Positions 24,768 to 39,700 are shown, numbered from the stretch's first letter. The stretch: DNA of 64,000 nucleotides from Chaunax sp. Z400 (GCA_037577475.1 CM075203.1:18190335-18254334), one strand, 5' to 3'. Program-made: numbers and translations. Notes: generated from the letters alone by a model not told the origin.

Positions 24768-27700
24768 GTAAGTCGGCTGCTATCTCTTTGCTTTCTCCTT
24801 CTCTCTTCTCAACTTTCCCCCTTTAAAAAGTCACCCGTCTTCTGTTCGTCTGACTTAGGCGCTCACATGATTTGTGATTCAGTTTGAATTTCTGCTTGAT
24901 AAGGGATTTTCAACGTGGTAATTATGCCAAACCGGAGTGGATGAAATGAAGTGGATAATGATACCCTTGCAGAGGGAGAGAGATGCAGCCACCATGGCAG
25001 TCACTGTGTTCAAGCTTGTTTTAATGTTACATGCATCTCTGTACATGTTTTTTTTCACTGCTGTGTTAACCATTTTCCAGCTGAAAGTTTTATTGAGAGA
25101 AGTATAGAGTGTGGTTTTTTTTACTGTGACTGCTGTCATACAGCTGAGAGACACTGTTTCCTGCCTGGAGGCACACTGGATGAATGATGGGTTACTGCTA
25201 GGAGGTCGGTTAAAGCGGCACATCCCCTTTAGTTGGGAGGAGATGTTTTATTGTGAGAACAACAATCCCACATTATTGTTATTCAGTCTATAAATACAGC
25301 ATATTTCATTTGATTGCTGTAAAGATGAAAGCCTTGGTCTGCCACAGTCTTGAGGACAATTGGAAAATAATGTTGTCTATCCAGTGATTAATGGTGCACT
25401 CGCAAATGTTTCCTCTCCATGTAGATTTGTTACAGTTAGTTTCATCAGTTCCAGATTTACGTATTGGGTATTTATTTATTTGAGTCATTTATTTGAGACA
25501 TTCAGTGATTCTGATTTATGTATGTATTACAGTAAATAAGATGTTTGTTTCAGCAGTTATCCAGTTTCTTATTTTTTTCAAGATTGTTTACTTTTTGACA
25601 TGGTTGAATGTGTTTTTGGAGGGTTGGTTGATATTGGTCGATTAATCAGCTATTGCCTTTTCTTTGCAATAACCCACCATTATTATATCGGCCTTTGAAA
25701 ATCAACTCGGATCAATCGGCCGACCTTGAATATATAATATCATGAAGCATAAGAGACTTCAGGAGCCAATGCACTGTAAAAAGAGGTCCAGACCAGAGTT
25801 TTAAAGCTGAATGCCACAGACAGGTTTGGAATGAAGACTTAGAATGATGGTTTTTGCTTTAAAAAAAATATTTGTAACATAAACTGAAAGGTCCACTTAC
25901 TAACTTTTGAACCTTTAAAGCCTTTCATGGTCCACATAGAGTGAATAGAGATGACTCAGTGACTCATGTGACCTCACTGTGCCACTTATGTCACACTAGC
26001 TCCACATGCTAGTAAATGGACCTTTTGATCTTATTTTGCTATGATTTCCATAAAGTCGTGAATGAACCTTCATGCATAAAGAAAAATGAAAAAAACAATG
26101 AGGGCTTTTTAACATAAAACCATACAAACTGTAGCTGATTTATTTAGAGATTTATTAAACTTCAAGCTAATGATGGCAGCCATCATTTAGAGTTGTTGTT
26201 TTTTGTTTTTTTTTACAGTGGCTGTGTCATTTTCCAGAAGTGAATGGATGTCCCATTTTGAGTCGGTCTCTCCTGCAGGCTGTGGGTTTAGTGTACGTGT
26301 GTGGAGCGACACTGCTTTTGCCAGTGTTTGTGGAAAGTGCTCCAGGGCTGCCCACAGGATTTGGTCATTACTGGTGCTGAGTGCCTTAGCAGACTCTTCA
26401 GAAAGCTTTAATAAAAAGCACCGTCAACAGTCACTCTGTCTTTTAGAGCCATATGGATAAAAGTTCACCTCTGTCTGTGTGTTGACCTCACATACATGTG
26501 TCCTGTCATTTAAAACGAGAGGGGGAACAAATGAAGGGATTTCAGGACATTGACTTGATAATAAACCAAACAACTACTTTGAGTGTTTTTCCTCACTGAC
26601 ATCATAATGAATGAGTCTAAAAAGGATGTTAAAATGTTTAATATTTTTACCCTTGGCTTGAACAGACAAAAGAATTTAGTGTAAGTAATCTGCTGTTCTC
26701 TGTTAGTCTGTGGAGGAGACACATCAGCCGGCATAATTCTTAGCTTGGAGCCTTCCTGATTCGACAGCAGTGTGAAATGTGAGCCTTTGTCAGAGATATT
26801 TAGTGCTGCTGCTGCTGCTGCCAGTATGGAGCCGTCCAGGTTTCCAGGGAGAGCTTTGTACCATTTGTCCCATTATGTCATCATTTGCTGAGCCTCAGCG
26901 CATCTCAACACATCACAGGATGTCAGACATCTTTGATGAGGGGTATGAAGAACTCCTGCTTGTTAATCAACCTTAATGCACCGCAGCCCTGGAAGGTCAG
27001 CACTGTGGATACAGACCAATAGTCTTTTGATTAGCTGTTTTTAAATGTGCTAAAGTAGTCTAAAAATCTTCTTAAAATCAGGAGAAATAACTACTATGTT
27101 AAGCCATAGTACAATCCAGTCTAATAAAACATTTGATAACACTATGAGGCATGAAGCGCTCTGGTTCACTGAAGGCATCTTATGATGTTAGCATTTTTAG
27201 CCTTTACACACTGAGGATGTGATGAATAAATGAGCGAATAATGAAGAATATTCTCACCAGCAGTGAAATCTGCAATGGTATGCTCCGATATTAATGATTG
27301 TTATATTAAAGAAAATACTATAAGTAAAGGAGAGGGTCACACTGCAGCACCATCCATTCTGGGAGATCACATTAACTGGATTCATCTCAGCTGCTTGTCC
27401 CAGGGTTCCAGTCCAGCCCATTAATACGTTGTAATTTATTGGAACACTAAAGCGTTCGAGGCAGAGCAGCAACTCATTTTCCGGATAAAGGTTGTTATCT
27501 GTTAGTCTGGTGGATTTTTAGTGAGCACAAATCAGTTCACCGGCAGATTATTCATCACAAGTCACTTTTGTCACATTGCCATTACTTTGTGTCCTTTGTC
27601 ATGTAATACAGGGTGATGACAAATGTAGACAATCAACATTTCGCCCTTTTCATCAGGAGTTGTGACGTGGCGTCTGTTTAGTACATCGTTATTGGTTGAT

Positions 27701-30700
27701 GCCTTCTTTTGCTGTACAATTTGACATCATTCTGAAAATGATGTCAGAAAATCTGTCTTTTTTGCCACATAATATTCACTTTCTGCATAAAAATGCTTTA
27801 GAAAAAAAGAAAATGGCAACATTCTTGCAGTGACCATGCTAATAAATTGATGATCAGCAGGTTTAATGTTTGTTATGTTGGCTATCTTTAGTTCCGTGTT
27901 TAAGCATGCTAACATTTGATAAACAAAAAGGAAAGCTAAGGCTGAGTCAGTGGACTAATTAAAACCTAGTAATGGCTCTAAATGAAAAGTCAGGGGTTTG
28001 ACAAGATTATTGGAAATCTTCCTCAGTAATCAGTCTGACAGTCTGACAGTCAAACATTTATCAAGATATTTCACTCTGGAACAAAGTGTTTGCCAGTCGT
28101 GTCACGTATAAAGAAAAACTGACAGTCATCTACTGAATGAACCACTCATGTTCAGAAGTGCAGCAGCAAAACAACAATAAAAAGTAAGACTACAAAAACA
28201 TTTCTTCTTTGCTTCCACTGGTGTTCCAACCATCTTTGCTACAAATGGCTATTGAGAGAGAAAAGTCCACTGTTTACCCCTCAATTACTGCTAATGGGAA
28301 ATAAATGTGGAGCGTTCCTGCAGAGCTATCCAGATGCCCCAGTCCTGCATGTGGAAAAAATTTCAGTCTGGACTGGCTCTGAAGTTTCTTGGGCCCAAGG
28401 CAAACTGTTAGACAAAAGACTGGTGGGGAGAGATGGGTTAGGATGGAAAGGGGAGAAGAGAGCAGGGTGAAGAGAGGCTAGGGAGTGGAGGACTGACGAT
28501 GTTCAAGGACAGGAAGCAATGAATGTAGAACAAATCGGTCAGGAGAGATTAACTTAGAGGTGAGTTCTGGGTAAAAGTCTAGGCTTAGAAATCCTGTAGA
28601 GTAAAACAGGACGCTACTGACAGCTATGTTTGAAGTTTACATTCTGTTTCTTATTATGAGATATGAGTTTTTCCTCTGTCTTTATTGCATAGTTGGGTCT
28701 TTGTCATGTGACACGTTCATATGTGTTTAAAATAGCCTAAAAAGTCTAAAATATCTGATTGATTGCATTGAGACTACTCACAGATGTTTTGGTCACATGG
28801 GAGGGAATCATGCAAAAACTCCTTCCTCTCATTTGTCACTAACTGGTTTGTGGACTAATATTTTGAAGCCTTGACTTCGACATTAAGGCTGTCACCATGT
28901 TTTTTAAGTCTTCTTTTTGAGACAGAACCATTGAAAAGAACACGCCGTGGTATAGTGACAAAGGAGTCACAGCCTAAAACATACTTTGTTGTCTATTATA
29001 CTACAAATGGAGCCATAATTTACACAGAGAGCTTCATGTTGTATTGAAGAAGACGTCAAACTAGTGGCTGAGACCGCAAACTCTTTAGGAAACTGTTTAC
29101 TGAAGAAATAACTCAAGTGAGAAATAGTCATTCCCTCATAAGCTTATACAATTAAACCTCTTTTTGCAACCAGTGTAGTCGCCCCCTGCTGGCTATCATA
29201 AAGAAGGCAGGTGTGAGGTACTTCCACATGGCTTCACTATAATTCATTTGTTTATTTAATTTAATATATTATGTACCTGCTGCTGAGACTGTTCAATACT
29301 ACAAACCCAAATACTCAACCTGAGGATGTTTTTAATGACACAAGTAAAAACCATATGATTATTACAGTGGGAAAAGCTGTAAAAGCTGTGAAGTTATAAT
29401 CATAATGGAGCCTACAACCATATATTCTATTTTTCATCTACAACTTCTCAGATGGAATGACTCTGATTCTTGTTTTTATTTTGATTGGCCTATTATTATT
29501 TTCGTGTTATTGGCAAAATGTAACTGAGAAACGCCCTCTCTCGCAACACTGAATTGAAAATCAAAATCTAGCGACAAACCATTGAGATATCTTGCAGACA
29601 AACATGAAAAAACTTGGGTGATAAGAAAACCTCCTCCTGGTGGTAATAATGACAAAAACTCATAAACCTGCAAAAAGCTTCATGTCCTGTTTGTTAAGTT
29701 TGTAGCTGCAACAATCTTTTTGCAACAATCTGATATATAATCTGATATATAATCTGATTTATAATCTGATTTATAATCTGATTTATAATCTGATTTATAA
29801 TCCAATATATAATCTGATATATAATCTTATATATAATCTATATAATCTGATATATAATCTGATTTATAATATAATAAGAAAATATTTATATAATAAACAC
29901 ATATTTACAAAAATCAATTGGTAGTTGATGACGCACAACTTTACATATATTGTCTTTGTGTTGTTTTCAGTTGAACTGAGTGTCAAAAGGGATTAGGAAA
30001 CGATCTGTTTTATTAATGCTTCAGAGTGTGGACTGGAGTTGTAGAGAGTAACCTCAGTCTGCCATTTTGAGCACAGTCTTAGTCGTCTCTTTCACAAGAC
30101 TGCAGGGTAAATATCTTAGATTAAAAGCATCCAACAGATGAAGCCGCAACTTCCTCTCCTTTCCTTAAACGCCAGGTCATGGTGGTGCTATTATGAACTG
30201 TGACTCTCAGAATATGGGTTTCATTTAGCATGGAGGAGTCAAACATAGTCAGAGATCATCTGAGTAACTGGAGGGCTTTCCTGTAATGCATCCACCGTAG
30301 CCGTGTCCTCACATTACCTTCTAACTCTGTAATCAGTATCCTCACATATGAACAGCAGTGTAAACAAGAAACTGGCCTTCCTTTAGAGTGTTTACACAAA
30401 CGCTATGATGAAAATCTGATGCATATTCAAATTAGTCACATATCTGGCTCAGCCGCCTGGTCAGATATGAGAGTGTTGGTGTCTGAAGAGGCAGCTCTCT
30501 GATTCTCCAGCTCAAGTGGGAGTTGGATGAACAGATCTCTCTGTGCTGCCTCACCACACAAGAACCCAGACCACACTGTCAAAATAAAACAATCTGAATT
30601 CTCAGGAATCCTGCTCGTGTTTTTTTCAGTGACTGGATGTCTTCCACGGCTCAGTGGCATTGGCAGAGTGCTTATCCTCGCTCGTATAATTGCGCACAGC

Positions 30701-33700
30701 ACATTTAGATGGAGTGTTATTCTAGCTTTATTTAAAAAGGTCACGTACGGCTGCTTTTCCACAGCCGTCGGTTTATAGTTAGAATCACTAAATGGAACTG
30801 GTCTTGGTGGTGTGAGGCCATTCTATATAAAACCTTTTCTGATTCTCACATCTTTGTACTGTACTTGCATGTAGGTTGGCATGTTAGCCACAGATGGCCT
30901 CTCTGTCTGCAGTTTCTGATAAAATAAAGGGCCACCACATGTTCTCAATTATGCACAATCCAAACACGTTATCAAAATAAAGGAGCATATATCACACAGG
31001 TGTATAGACTCTAATGTACTGTATGTCTAGATACCCTGTAAAGTATAACGGTATGGAAATGCCATTCACCTGAAGTCAGTTGTTCTACATCCACAAGCGT
31101 CTACAGGTAAGCATTATGGTTATATATTGCATGTATTTTAATCTGATCTTACTTCCTAGTGTTTATCGGGACTTTCTATGTATCTCATGGTCTTTATAAG
31201 CAGATACAGTTTGCTTTGTTGTAAATGTGTTGGCTCAGTCATTAAATTTAGGTCATGTCCATCATTACCGGTCATGATGAGGGTTTAAATGACATGTTGT
31301 TAAAAACTGCACCTTAAATGACTATTTTTTTTTTTTACCTGATCAAGTTCAGGTCTTCCTAGGACTAGATGATTCAATCCCTTGGTAGTTACACTATCCT
31401 GATGGCATCTGGGCTTGTGGGAGACTTGTGGGTGACGGTGGAGCCGGTTGTGTAGGGGGGGCGGCCAGGGGATGAGGGCCTGGTTGTAAGTTGGTTTCTT
31501 CCTCTGGATGCGTTGAGGTCTTCAGGAGTTGCCAAACCTTCACTGAGTGTTTGGGCCTTTATCCTCAACGCTCTCTGGTTGTTGTTTTTTTGAGATACTG
31601 TATTCATCCCACAGGGTGAAATTCTTTGACCCATTTGACCCATCGCTGAGGAGCAGTGGGCTGCCTTTACGGCGCCCGGGGAGCAAATTGGGGTTCAGTG
31701 TCTTTGCTCAAGGATAGGGCTGGGGATCGAACCACCGACCTTTTTTTCCATGATTGACCACTCTACCTCCTGAGCCACAGTGGCAGGCCGGCAGTGGTGG
31801 CCAAGTCCCCCCCCAACACACAAACATACTCTCAATACACAACATACACTCAACATACAAACTCTGTCTGCCGGTTAAGATTAAGTGATATGGTTGAAAT
31901 TGAAAATTGCTTTTTTTCTAAATGACCATTTTCCTAATGTACAAGGTTTAAGTAGTAGGATGTAAGTATATTCTATTTTTTCTACTATTGCAATGGCCAC
32001 ATTCCCCAAATGGATTATTTATTTGAGCTCATCTTGAGACCTTTGCTTGATGGTAACTCTAGATATGGAAATGCTTAGTCTGGTCTTTGTGGGTCTCATT
32101 CAAGAAAAACAGACACACTTGAATCTACAGCACAATATGCCTCGTTGTTCTTGCTCATATGAATGCTGTGACATTGTCAGGGGGCCGTGTGGGCGTGGGC
32201 GCACAAGACATTATGTCAATTATAACGTAGACTGAGAGGAGAATACTGCCCTTGCTTTCTTGTCTTTGTGTGGTGCTGCAGCTGAGGGCTGGGTTTCTGT
32301 AGCACAACGGCACAACGTTGAAGGCTTTTCACCTGACCTGATATCCTACACCAACCGTCATCCCTGTGGGCACCCCCACGGATCCCAGAGGGAGATCCGA
32401 GAGTGGAGAAAGACACCTGTTTCAGGGGGGAGGAGACGACAGTGAGGAAAGAAGGCAGGAGAGAAGGTTGTTGTGGACTGAGCAGCGCCTAATTGTATAG
32501 GCTGACTAGTTGCAGTAGTATGCTCTGAGGATACAGAGGAATGTTTAGATTTCACTGGAAATTAAACATAGATTGAGAGGAGAGAAAGAGGAAAAAAGGT
32601 TCACAGGGAAGATCAAACACAAGGCGGCTGCCAGATTAAGCAGCGTGAGGAGGGCAAAGAAAGGTGAGCGGAGCTGCCAATGCCTGGTGAGACAGAGGAT
32701 CTGCTGGGGAAGTACAGACTGAAGCACCATCACTGAGTGAATAAGTAGTGTTCCTGCTGCTGAAACCCACCTGGAACAACCAGAACAGCTGTACGCCAAG
32801 CAAAAAGACAGAGAGAAGTAAATAATTAACTTTGCAGGGCCTCGAAAACACCGTCAGAACAGGCGGGCAAGTCGAGACATTGCCACACAGGTGAAGCCTG
32901 CAAAGCAAGAGAGCGTATAGACTGGGGGAAGTTGAGATGATGTCTGCGAGGCGCCATCGTCGTTGCCACTCCCTCCCCGACGCCTGTGAGAAAGCCAATG
33001 GACACATGGCATATCCTGGTCCAGAACCAGAACCAGAAGAACTGGATTGGGATGGCTATAGCATCACACTGGAGCACAGATTAGCAGCTGTGGGTAACTT
33101 TTGCTGGTTTGTGTGTGACTGATTGTGGATATTGTGTGGTAAAATTAATGATACTGGTAGAACTAAACTAAATGACTAAGTTGTTTGCTCAACTTTAATC
33201 TCTCTGGTCAAAATGTCAATAGCAAAGGTTTTACTTTGCCAAACTTTGCGAAAAGGAAAACGCCTTGTATTTCAATTTTGGCTGTTGTATTTTAAAAAGA
33301 AAAATCAAATAACCACTTTGTGGTTTTTCGTTTTTTGATATCCGTTTCTGATACGAAAATAGAATTAGCAAAAGACATACGGACCATTAACCAACAAGTT
33401 CTCATCCATGCTTGTAACATACTGGAGCTTTATCATGCACTTGTGTGTCTCATCCAGATGGTTTGGTTAAGTTTAGGCTAGGTTTCGGAAAAGAACGCTG
33501 ACCTTTGTTTGCTTCCACATGGGACACAAACTATGGTCAACAGGGTGAAAGTCGTGTGACCCGCTTGTCATGGATTGTTCTCGTTTTGAACAATATGTAT
33601 CGCGTGTTTCCATCTGAGGTACATTTGAGTCTGGTGTGACAAAACATCAAACGCTGCACTCCAATCCCAGCCTTACTGTTTACTTTAATATCCACTCTCC

Positions 33701-36700
33701 TGATGTTAAGTTGAGCTATGAATGTGACTGGGCTCCATCCCAAGGTGGGCAGGTAGCTAATAAACATCTAACTGTAAGTGACTGTGATGAGGTTCTTAAA
33801 CAGTAGAAACATCTTACTGACCAAAACTTTAACAATATTTGTTTTACAGCAGTCTATTCAATGCCATATACATAGTGTTTTCATTAAGAACATTCAAAAA
33901 TATCTTTATGAATCACCAACCTTCAGGTTATGCTAATACAGATAGAACTTCTATGTCATTCTAACTGGTCATGATGCTTGATAACATTAATCATGGCTCA
34001 GGATCATTTAAATATGGTAGCATCAACATTTCGCTGTCTAACAGGTCTGTTGTCATGCTCTCATGCAAATAACTCCTTTTAGTTTGTAAGTAAGTAAACT
34101 GTCAATGTGGGCGCCTGTGGCTCAGGAGGTAGAGGTTGGTGGTTCGCTCCCCCAACCCCTGCAGTCTACATGTTGAAGTGTCCCTGTGCAAGATATCATT
34201 GGTGTACGAGTGATTGTGTGAATGGTTCTCGCTCCTGTTGAGGTGCAAGGTGCCATGGTGTGAACCACGGTACACTCGCTCGAGTACACTCGATTTGAAC
34301 ACCGTGTAGGCAAAGGTGTTTAGTCTTCTTAGTTGTGCATCCTCCCTTGCATGAAATAAGTTCGGCACAGGTGTTGCACTGTGCCGACTCTGCTTTTAAG
34401 CGTGGTTCATGGCTTTGCCCAGCTCCAAGTACCCATTCAACCTGTGAGGTTGAAACTAAGGCAGCTGCATGCCACCACCACGGAAACTGAAAGTGTGAGT
34501 GTGAGTGAAATTTATTTAGGAACTGATAAGCAGAATCAAAATTAAAATTTCTTCACGATTCCAATGGAACCAGAGTTTTGGAACCGGTTCCAATTTGGAA
34601 CCAGAGCTCAATGCCCAAGGTTAAATATGCAGCTCTTTTGTTAAAACTTTTTTGCCTTTCATAGATGTGACACAACAGTCAGAGTAGATCATTGATTTAA
34701 GAAATAATGAATGAGGTGGCTTGGACTAGACTTTCTGATTTTAAAGCAGCACCACCTCTCACTCGCTGTGTTGGAGGCTACAGACCATGTTCGAAGCTGT
34801 GACTGATCATTTCTTCTTTTCATACCTTCTAACATCTGTTCACTTATTGCTCCTTGAAAGTGTTGAAGGTGCAAATAACTTGATACAAGGGCAACGATGA
34901 TGTGAGGAGGGTTCAGAGAAGGCAGGGAAAGAACTCCAACCAAGTGCTTTTATGGAAATAAATGCAGATGGAAATGTGGTCGCCTGATCCTTTCACAAAT
35001 GCCCAGATATTTGGGTATGCTATTAGCGCCTTCCAAATGCCTTGCCCATGATGACTGGTCCATAAGAAAGTAACAGTAACCAGAGCAGGCTCTCACAATC
35101 AGGTCTTTTCTCTCCTGTTATGGATGGATGTTCACTAAGTGATCTGCTGTTTGGTAGAACTAGCTTATCAAGTCACCACTGTTCGTCACTGCCTTTTCTG
35201 CTGCACTATATTAATGTAGCTATGAACAAAGGGAAGGTTTCTACTGACTTGAAGAAGGATTAGTTTCATCTTGTGACACCATCAGCGGTAAGATCCTCTT
35301 TGTATGAACTCATTATCTCTCTGTGCCTCGGCCACTTCTATTGAACTAATCCCTTCATATAAATGTTTTATCCCTCAGCACTGTTTCTACCTCTTTTGAC
35401 CTAAGACTGTATTTAATTATGTCAACTAGTGCATGTTCCCACCAACACCAGAGGCTATCTATAGTTTGTTACAGTTATGTTAAGAATAATATGAACCACT
35501 CATTGCGGGAGATGCGAGATAGAATTATGCTATTGAGCAAATAAAATATTGACTTTTATTTGGCTTGAGTGCCTTTAAAAGCAAGAGATTCCAATTTTGT
35601 CAATGGGAAATTGATGATAAATGATTAATTGATGATTTAGAAATAGTAATAATACAGTTGGGTATTGCAGTGATGTTTCCTTTTACGATATATTGCAAAG
35701 CTTTGTGGTGTATTGTGATACATATTGCAATATATGCAATATAATATGATAATATGCAAAAGAATTTAGCTTCTGTCCTGCAGTTTTTGCAGACTGCTAT
35801 GTTTTTTATCAGCTGTACCTTAGTGGACTTCATTCAATCAACATGTTGCAACACACATGCCGGTAATCCAGATCAGACAGGGTTTATTCTACCTTAAGGA
35901 GTGAGAATTATCTGTAGTATCTGCAGGCGAGATACACAGATACACCAGTGCAACATGATATGTTGTGTGACATTCAGCATAAGACCAGCTCAAAATTAAT
36001 TCCAACCAATCCAACATCTGACATTTTAACTGTACATTAAAAGCTGATTGAAAACAAATTAAAATATATGAGCTACTATGTACCTCCATAACTGCAACAG
36101 TTGTATTGACAGATGTCGATCCACATCTAACTTGCTCTGTGTTTGCTAACCTCCAGGAGCAGGAGAGTGCCCAGGCATCCGAGCAGCACTGCATCCACCT
36201 GGAGAAGGCCCGACGCGAGCTGGAGCGTCAGCTGTCGAGCCTGTCAGAGCATCTTCAGGAGGAGGAGGACTGCTCAGCCCAGCTGGCTGTCCACAGGGAC
36301 CGACTGGAGGCCGAGTGCAGCAGCCTCAGAAGAGACCTGGACGAACTGGAGAGTGCGCTGACTGTAGCAGAGCAGCATAAACAGGTAGGACGTTTTGTGA
36401 TTGTCACCACAGAATCGTGGTGAAGGATAAAGATCATACATTAAAGTTTCAAAATCTAGATCATGATGTTTTGAAAGGATGGGGAGCAAACGCTGCAAAA
36501 AAAAAAGCCATCTGGGATCCTCTATGTTAGATCAAATCTTTCAGTGTGCAAAATGTTATGCAGTGCCGTATAGGCTGCCTTACAAATGGTTAGATAGTTA
36601 ATGGTTCCCTGTGTGCTTATATAGTATAGTAGTAGTATATATTATCCAGGGTTTGTAACTATTTCACTATATGTACATTTATGCAAACAGGTGCCCCACC

Positions 36701-39700
36701 CCATATAGCGGGTGCCTTTCTTTATTATTTTTGCCCCTGGTCCTCTGAAAGCCTAAGTTTGCCACTGCTTAAAAGAATCAAAGAGAGTATACTTCACCTG
36801 AGAGATCAGCCTCATACCTGCTTCCAAACACGTTTACCGGTTTGATTTGATGGTTTTAAAGCGAAACTTGAAAGTTTGTCTCTGTCCTTTAACTCTACTT
36901 GAAGTAATCAGAGAAGGTTAACACTTTATGCAGAATGTGGAAAGTCCACAATAGAATGACACAATAATTCAACAAAGTGCTAAACTAGATGGGGCTCAGT
37001 TCTTAATGTCTGAGAGATCACAGTGTTTCACACTAAGTGCTTCAGTGTCCTCCCTCAGTTCAACCAAATCAGGGGCCCCAGAGGGGAGGCCTCTATGTAG
37101 ATTAGATAGTTATACAGATACATTATATATCAGGTCAGCCTATCTACAAAGGAAAATAGAAAAGGATTATATATCATACAACAGGGAACAGTCTCAGTTA
37201 AACTCCTGAGTGTTAAATTCATAATTCCCATAAATTCCTCCGTGCTTGATGGAGTTCTTCCTGCCACGATGAAGCACACTCCTCTGTGTAGGCACTAACA
37301 CCAAAGCCCCTCACCAAAACCCTTTATCTGTTCCACTGAGGTGTATTAAAGGATTATGATGCTATCTTTGTTCAGGAATGCCACAAGAATGTACCGTCTT
37401 CACCACACTGGATGTGAAGATGGAAAAGGAGTTTTCAATGGTGTGTGGAGGTGTTGATGTAGACTTTGCAAGATTTTACGGATTAATTTGAGCCAGATCA
37501 TGATGTTAATAACCTGAAACTCTGTTTAAATGGATGTTTTCTTGATTAATTAGTCTCCCACACAGAAAAGATCCTGTAAGAGAGGAGAACTGTGGGAGGA
37601 CGCTGTCACAGTGGTTACAAGACCAGACCTGTTTGATGGCAGAACTGACACAGGGCTTTAAGAGAAATTACATGACTATGTCTAATATTTGTGCGATGCT
37701 GTCATAACAGTCATTATTGTAAAGCAGACATTTGCTGCAGAACAAGTAAACAAACTGACACCCCCTACCGTAAGTCTGCTGCTTTGCATTTGTGGCCCAG
37801 CAGTTTTTAAACTATCACCCCTCTCTCATTAGATCCTCATGTCTTCAATTCGAGACAGGGTCACATGTAAATAAAGCTTTGATGTCTGCAAGAACGACGC
37901 AAAATAATAACATCTGTTTCTGCCATGAAAGGAGATAATTGTTTTATGGTGCAGATGCAAAGTCTGCATGACTGTAACCACAGGCCATTCACAGGCCATC
38001 ATGGCTGCTTGCCCAAGAGGAAAGCATTAATAATTAAAGCTGCAAGCAGAGTTGAACGGGCCCTCGCATCCCGGCACCCGTCGGGGCGTGTGCCCGCCGG
38101 GCCGTGCGCCAACTTTAGACTCACTACTACACAGCTGCATTAATGCAAGGCTCTGTATCTGCATGCATTATGGACCCTGACGGAGGGATTGTGACTTACT
38201 TTGTTTTGTCCACTATGTGGCGCTAGACACCACCTAATATTTTTGACTCGTCTTTGATTATATCATTTGAAGACCACACCATGAAAATGTAATTAAAATG
38301 AAACACAAATTGTCACACGAGACATTTTTGCATTTGTCAGCAGGTGGCGCTATCACTTTTACTCAATATGGTTTTGTAGATGTCTTCAGGGTGGGACTTT
38401 AAACATGTCTACCAACCTTCATAAATGTACATTAAACATAGACTCGGATATGCTTATTTGACGTTTTACAGGGGGCGCTGTGGAGCCAATTTACCACAAC
38501 CTATCCTGTAAACCATATGAGATCGAAAGTAGTACCACCTTTGATGAGTGTGTCAACTTTGGTGAGCATCTATGCTTCCCTGGCCTCTCAACATCAATTT
38601 CCTGTTTGATGGCGAACATCAAACATCACGACGTCACCATGTGACCCAAACTCACAATATTTACAATAATACTTCATCAAGGCCTTATGGCTTTACTGAC
38701 TAAATTTGAGGTCATTGTGGTGAACGGCCTGATAGAAGCACGTCAAATTCTGAAGTATATAACTTCCTGTTGCCACTCGGTGGGGCTGTGACTATTATCA
38801 AATTGATCTGTATAGATGTTTTCAGGGCTGGACTCTTATCAGGCGTGTGAAGTTTGGGGCAGATTGGAATATGGACAGCAGAGTTAAAACAACTTCCTGC
38901 GAAACATTCCTTCCTTCCTTCACAGCGAAACATCAACATTTGCAGCACAGACATGCCTACAACTTTGCACGAAAATGTATCAAAATGTAAAATATGACAT
39001 TTCCTTTTGCCACTAGGTGGTGCTATGGCTTTACCTAAATTTTGTCATGTAGATGTCTTTAGGGCGGGACACTTAACCAGCATGTAAAGTTTTGTACTGA
39101 TTGGACCTTAGACAATGAAGTTATGAAAACTTTCTGTTACATGCTGACACATCAAAATTTGAAGCCATTTGACGGCTGGCCACGCCCACACTGTTCAACG
39201 AAAACTCATGGGGTTTAGCTAGTACTGACCAAATTTGAAGTTGATCGGGTAAAATCTCTAGGAGGAGTTCGTTCAAATACAAATTGTGATTTTCCAAAAA
39301 CGGCAAAAAAATGTCCACAAAAATCAAAATGGCCGACTTCCTGTTTGTTCAATGGCTGGGTACTTTTTTGTCCAGCTCTGTCATTTACATAAGTGTACCG
39401 AGTGTCATACATGTATGTTATACTGGAGGCAGGGGCTGCAGTTTAGAGGGCGCTGGTGAGCCATTTTGCCAAGCCAATTTCCAATCACCACATCATACGT
39501 AAATTTCACACGGAACAAATTGTTCTGCCAACTTTCATGAGATTTTGAGCATAGGAAAGCCCCCAAAAAGGCAGTTCTTTTAGAAGAAGCATAATAATAA
39601 TAATAATAATATATCGATAATAATTCCTTGCAGAACAATAGGGTCCTCGGTGCTAGGGCGTTAACTATAATGGCACTAAGTAAAGTGCATTCCTCCCTCA

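Larger units (their letters stand above)
24768..36156 (+). other. Intron of about 11.4 kb between rod exons A and B
   Basis: The exons on either side are directly contiguous in the family alignment (KYQA joined to EQESAQASEQHC), so no conserved exon is missing. The intron holds SINE-like repeats at 31.6 and 34.1 kb, a 12-bp tandem repeat at 29.7 kb, and the unexplained open frames at 30436-30575 (-) and 32937-33089 (+). Confidence 0.7.

Noticed and set aside
29727..29872. Regularly spaced short repeats, considered as a CRISPR-like array
   Set aside because: The units are contiguous 12-bp tandem copies without unique spacers, in a vertebrate genome; it is a minisatellite.
32545..33007. Overlapping minus-strand frames opposite the 32937 candidate exon
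   Set aside because: No splice logic, hydrophobic low-information peptides; best explained as shadows of the + strand frame.
34118..34150. A/B-box-containing sequence considered as a tRNA gene
   Set aside because: No cloverleaf with a pairable acceptor stem or anticodon arm could be drawn, and a homologous copy occurs at 31.6 kb with the same downstream sequence; it is a SINE-like repeat.
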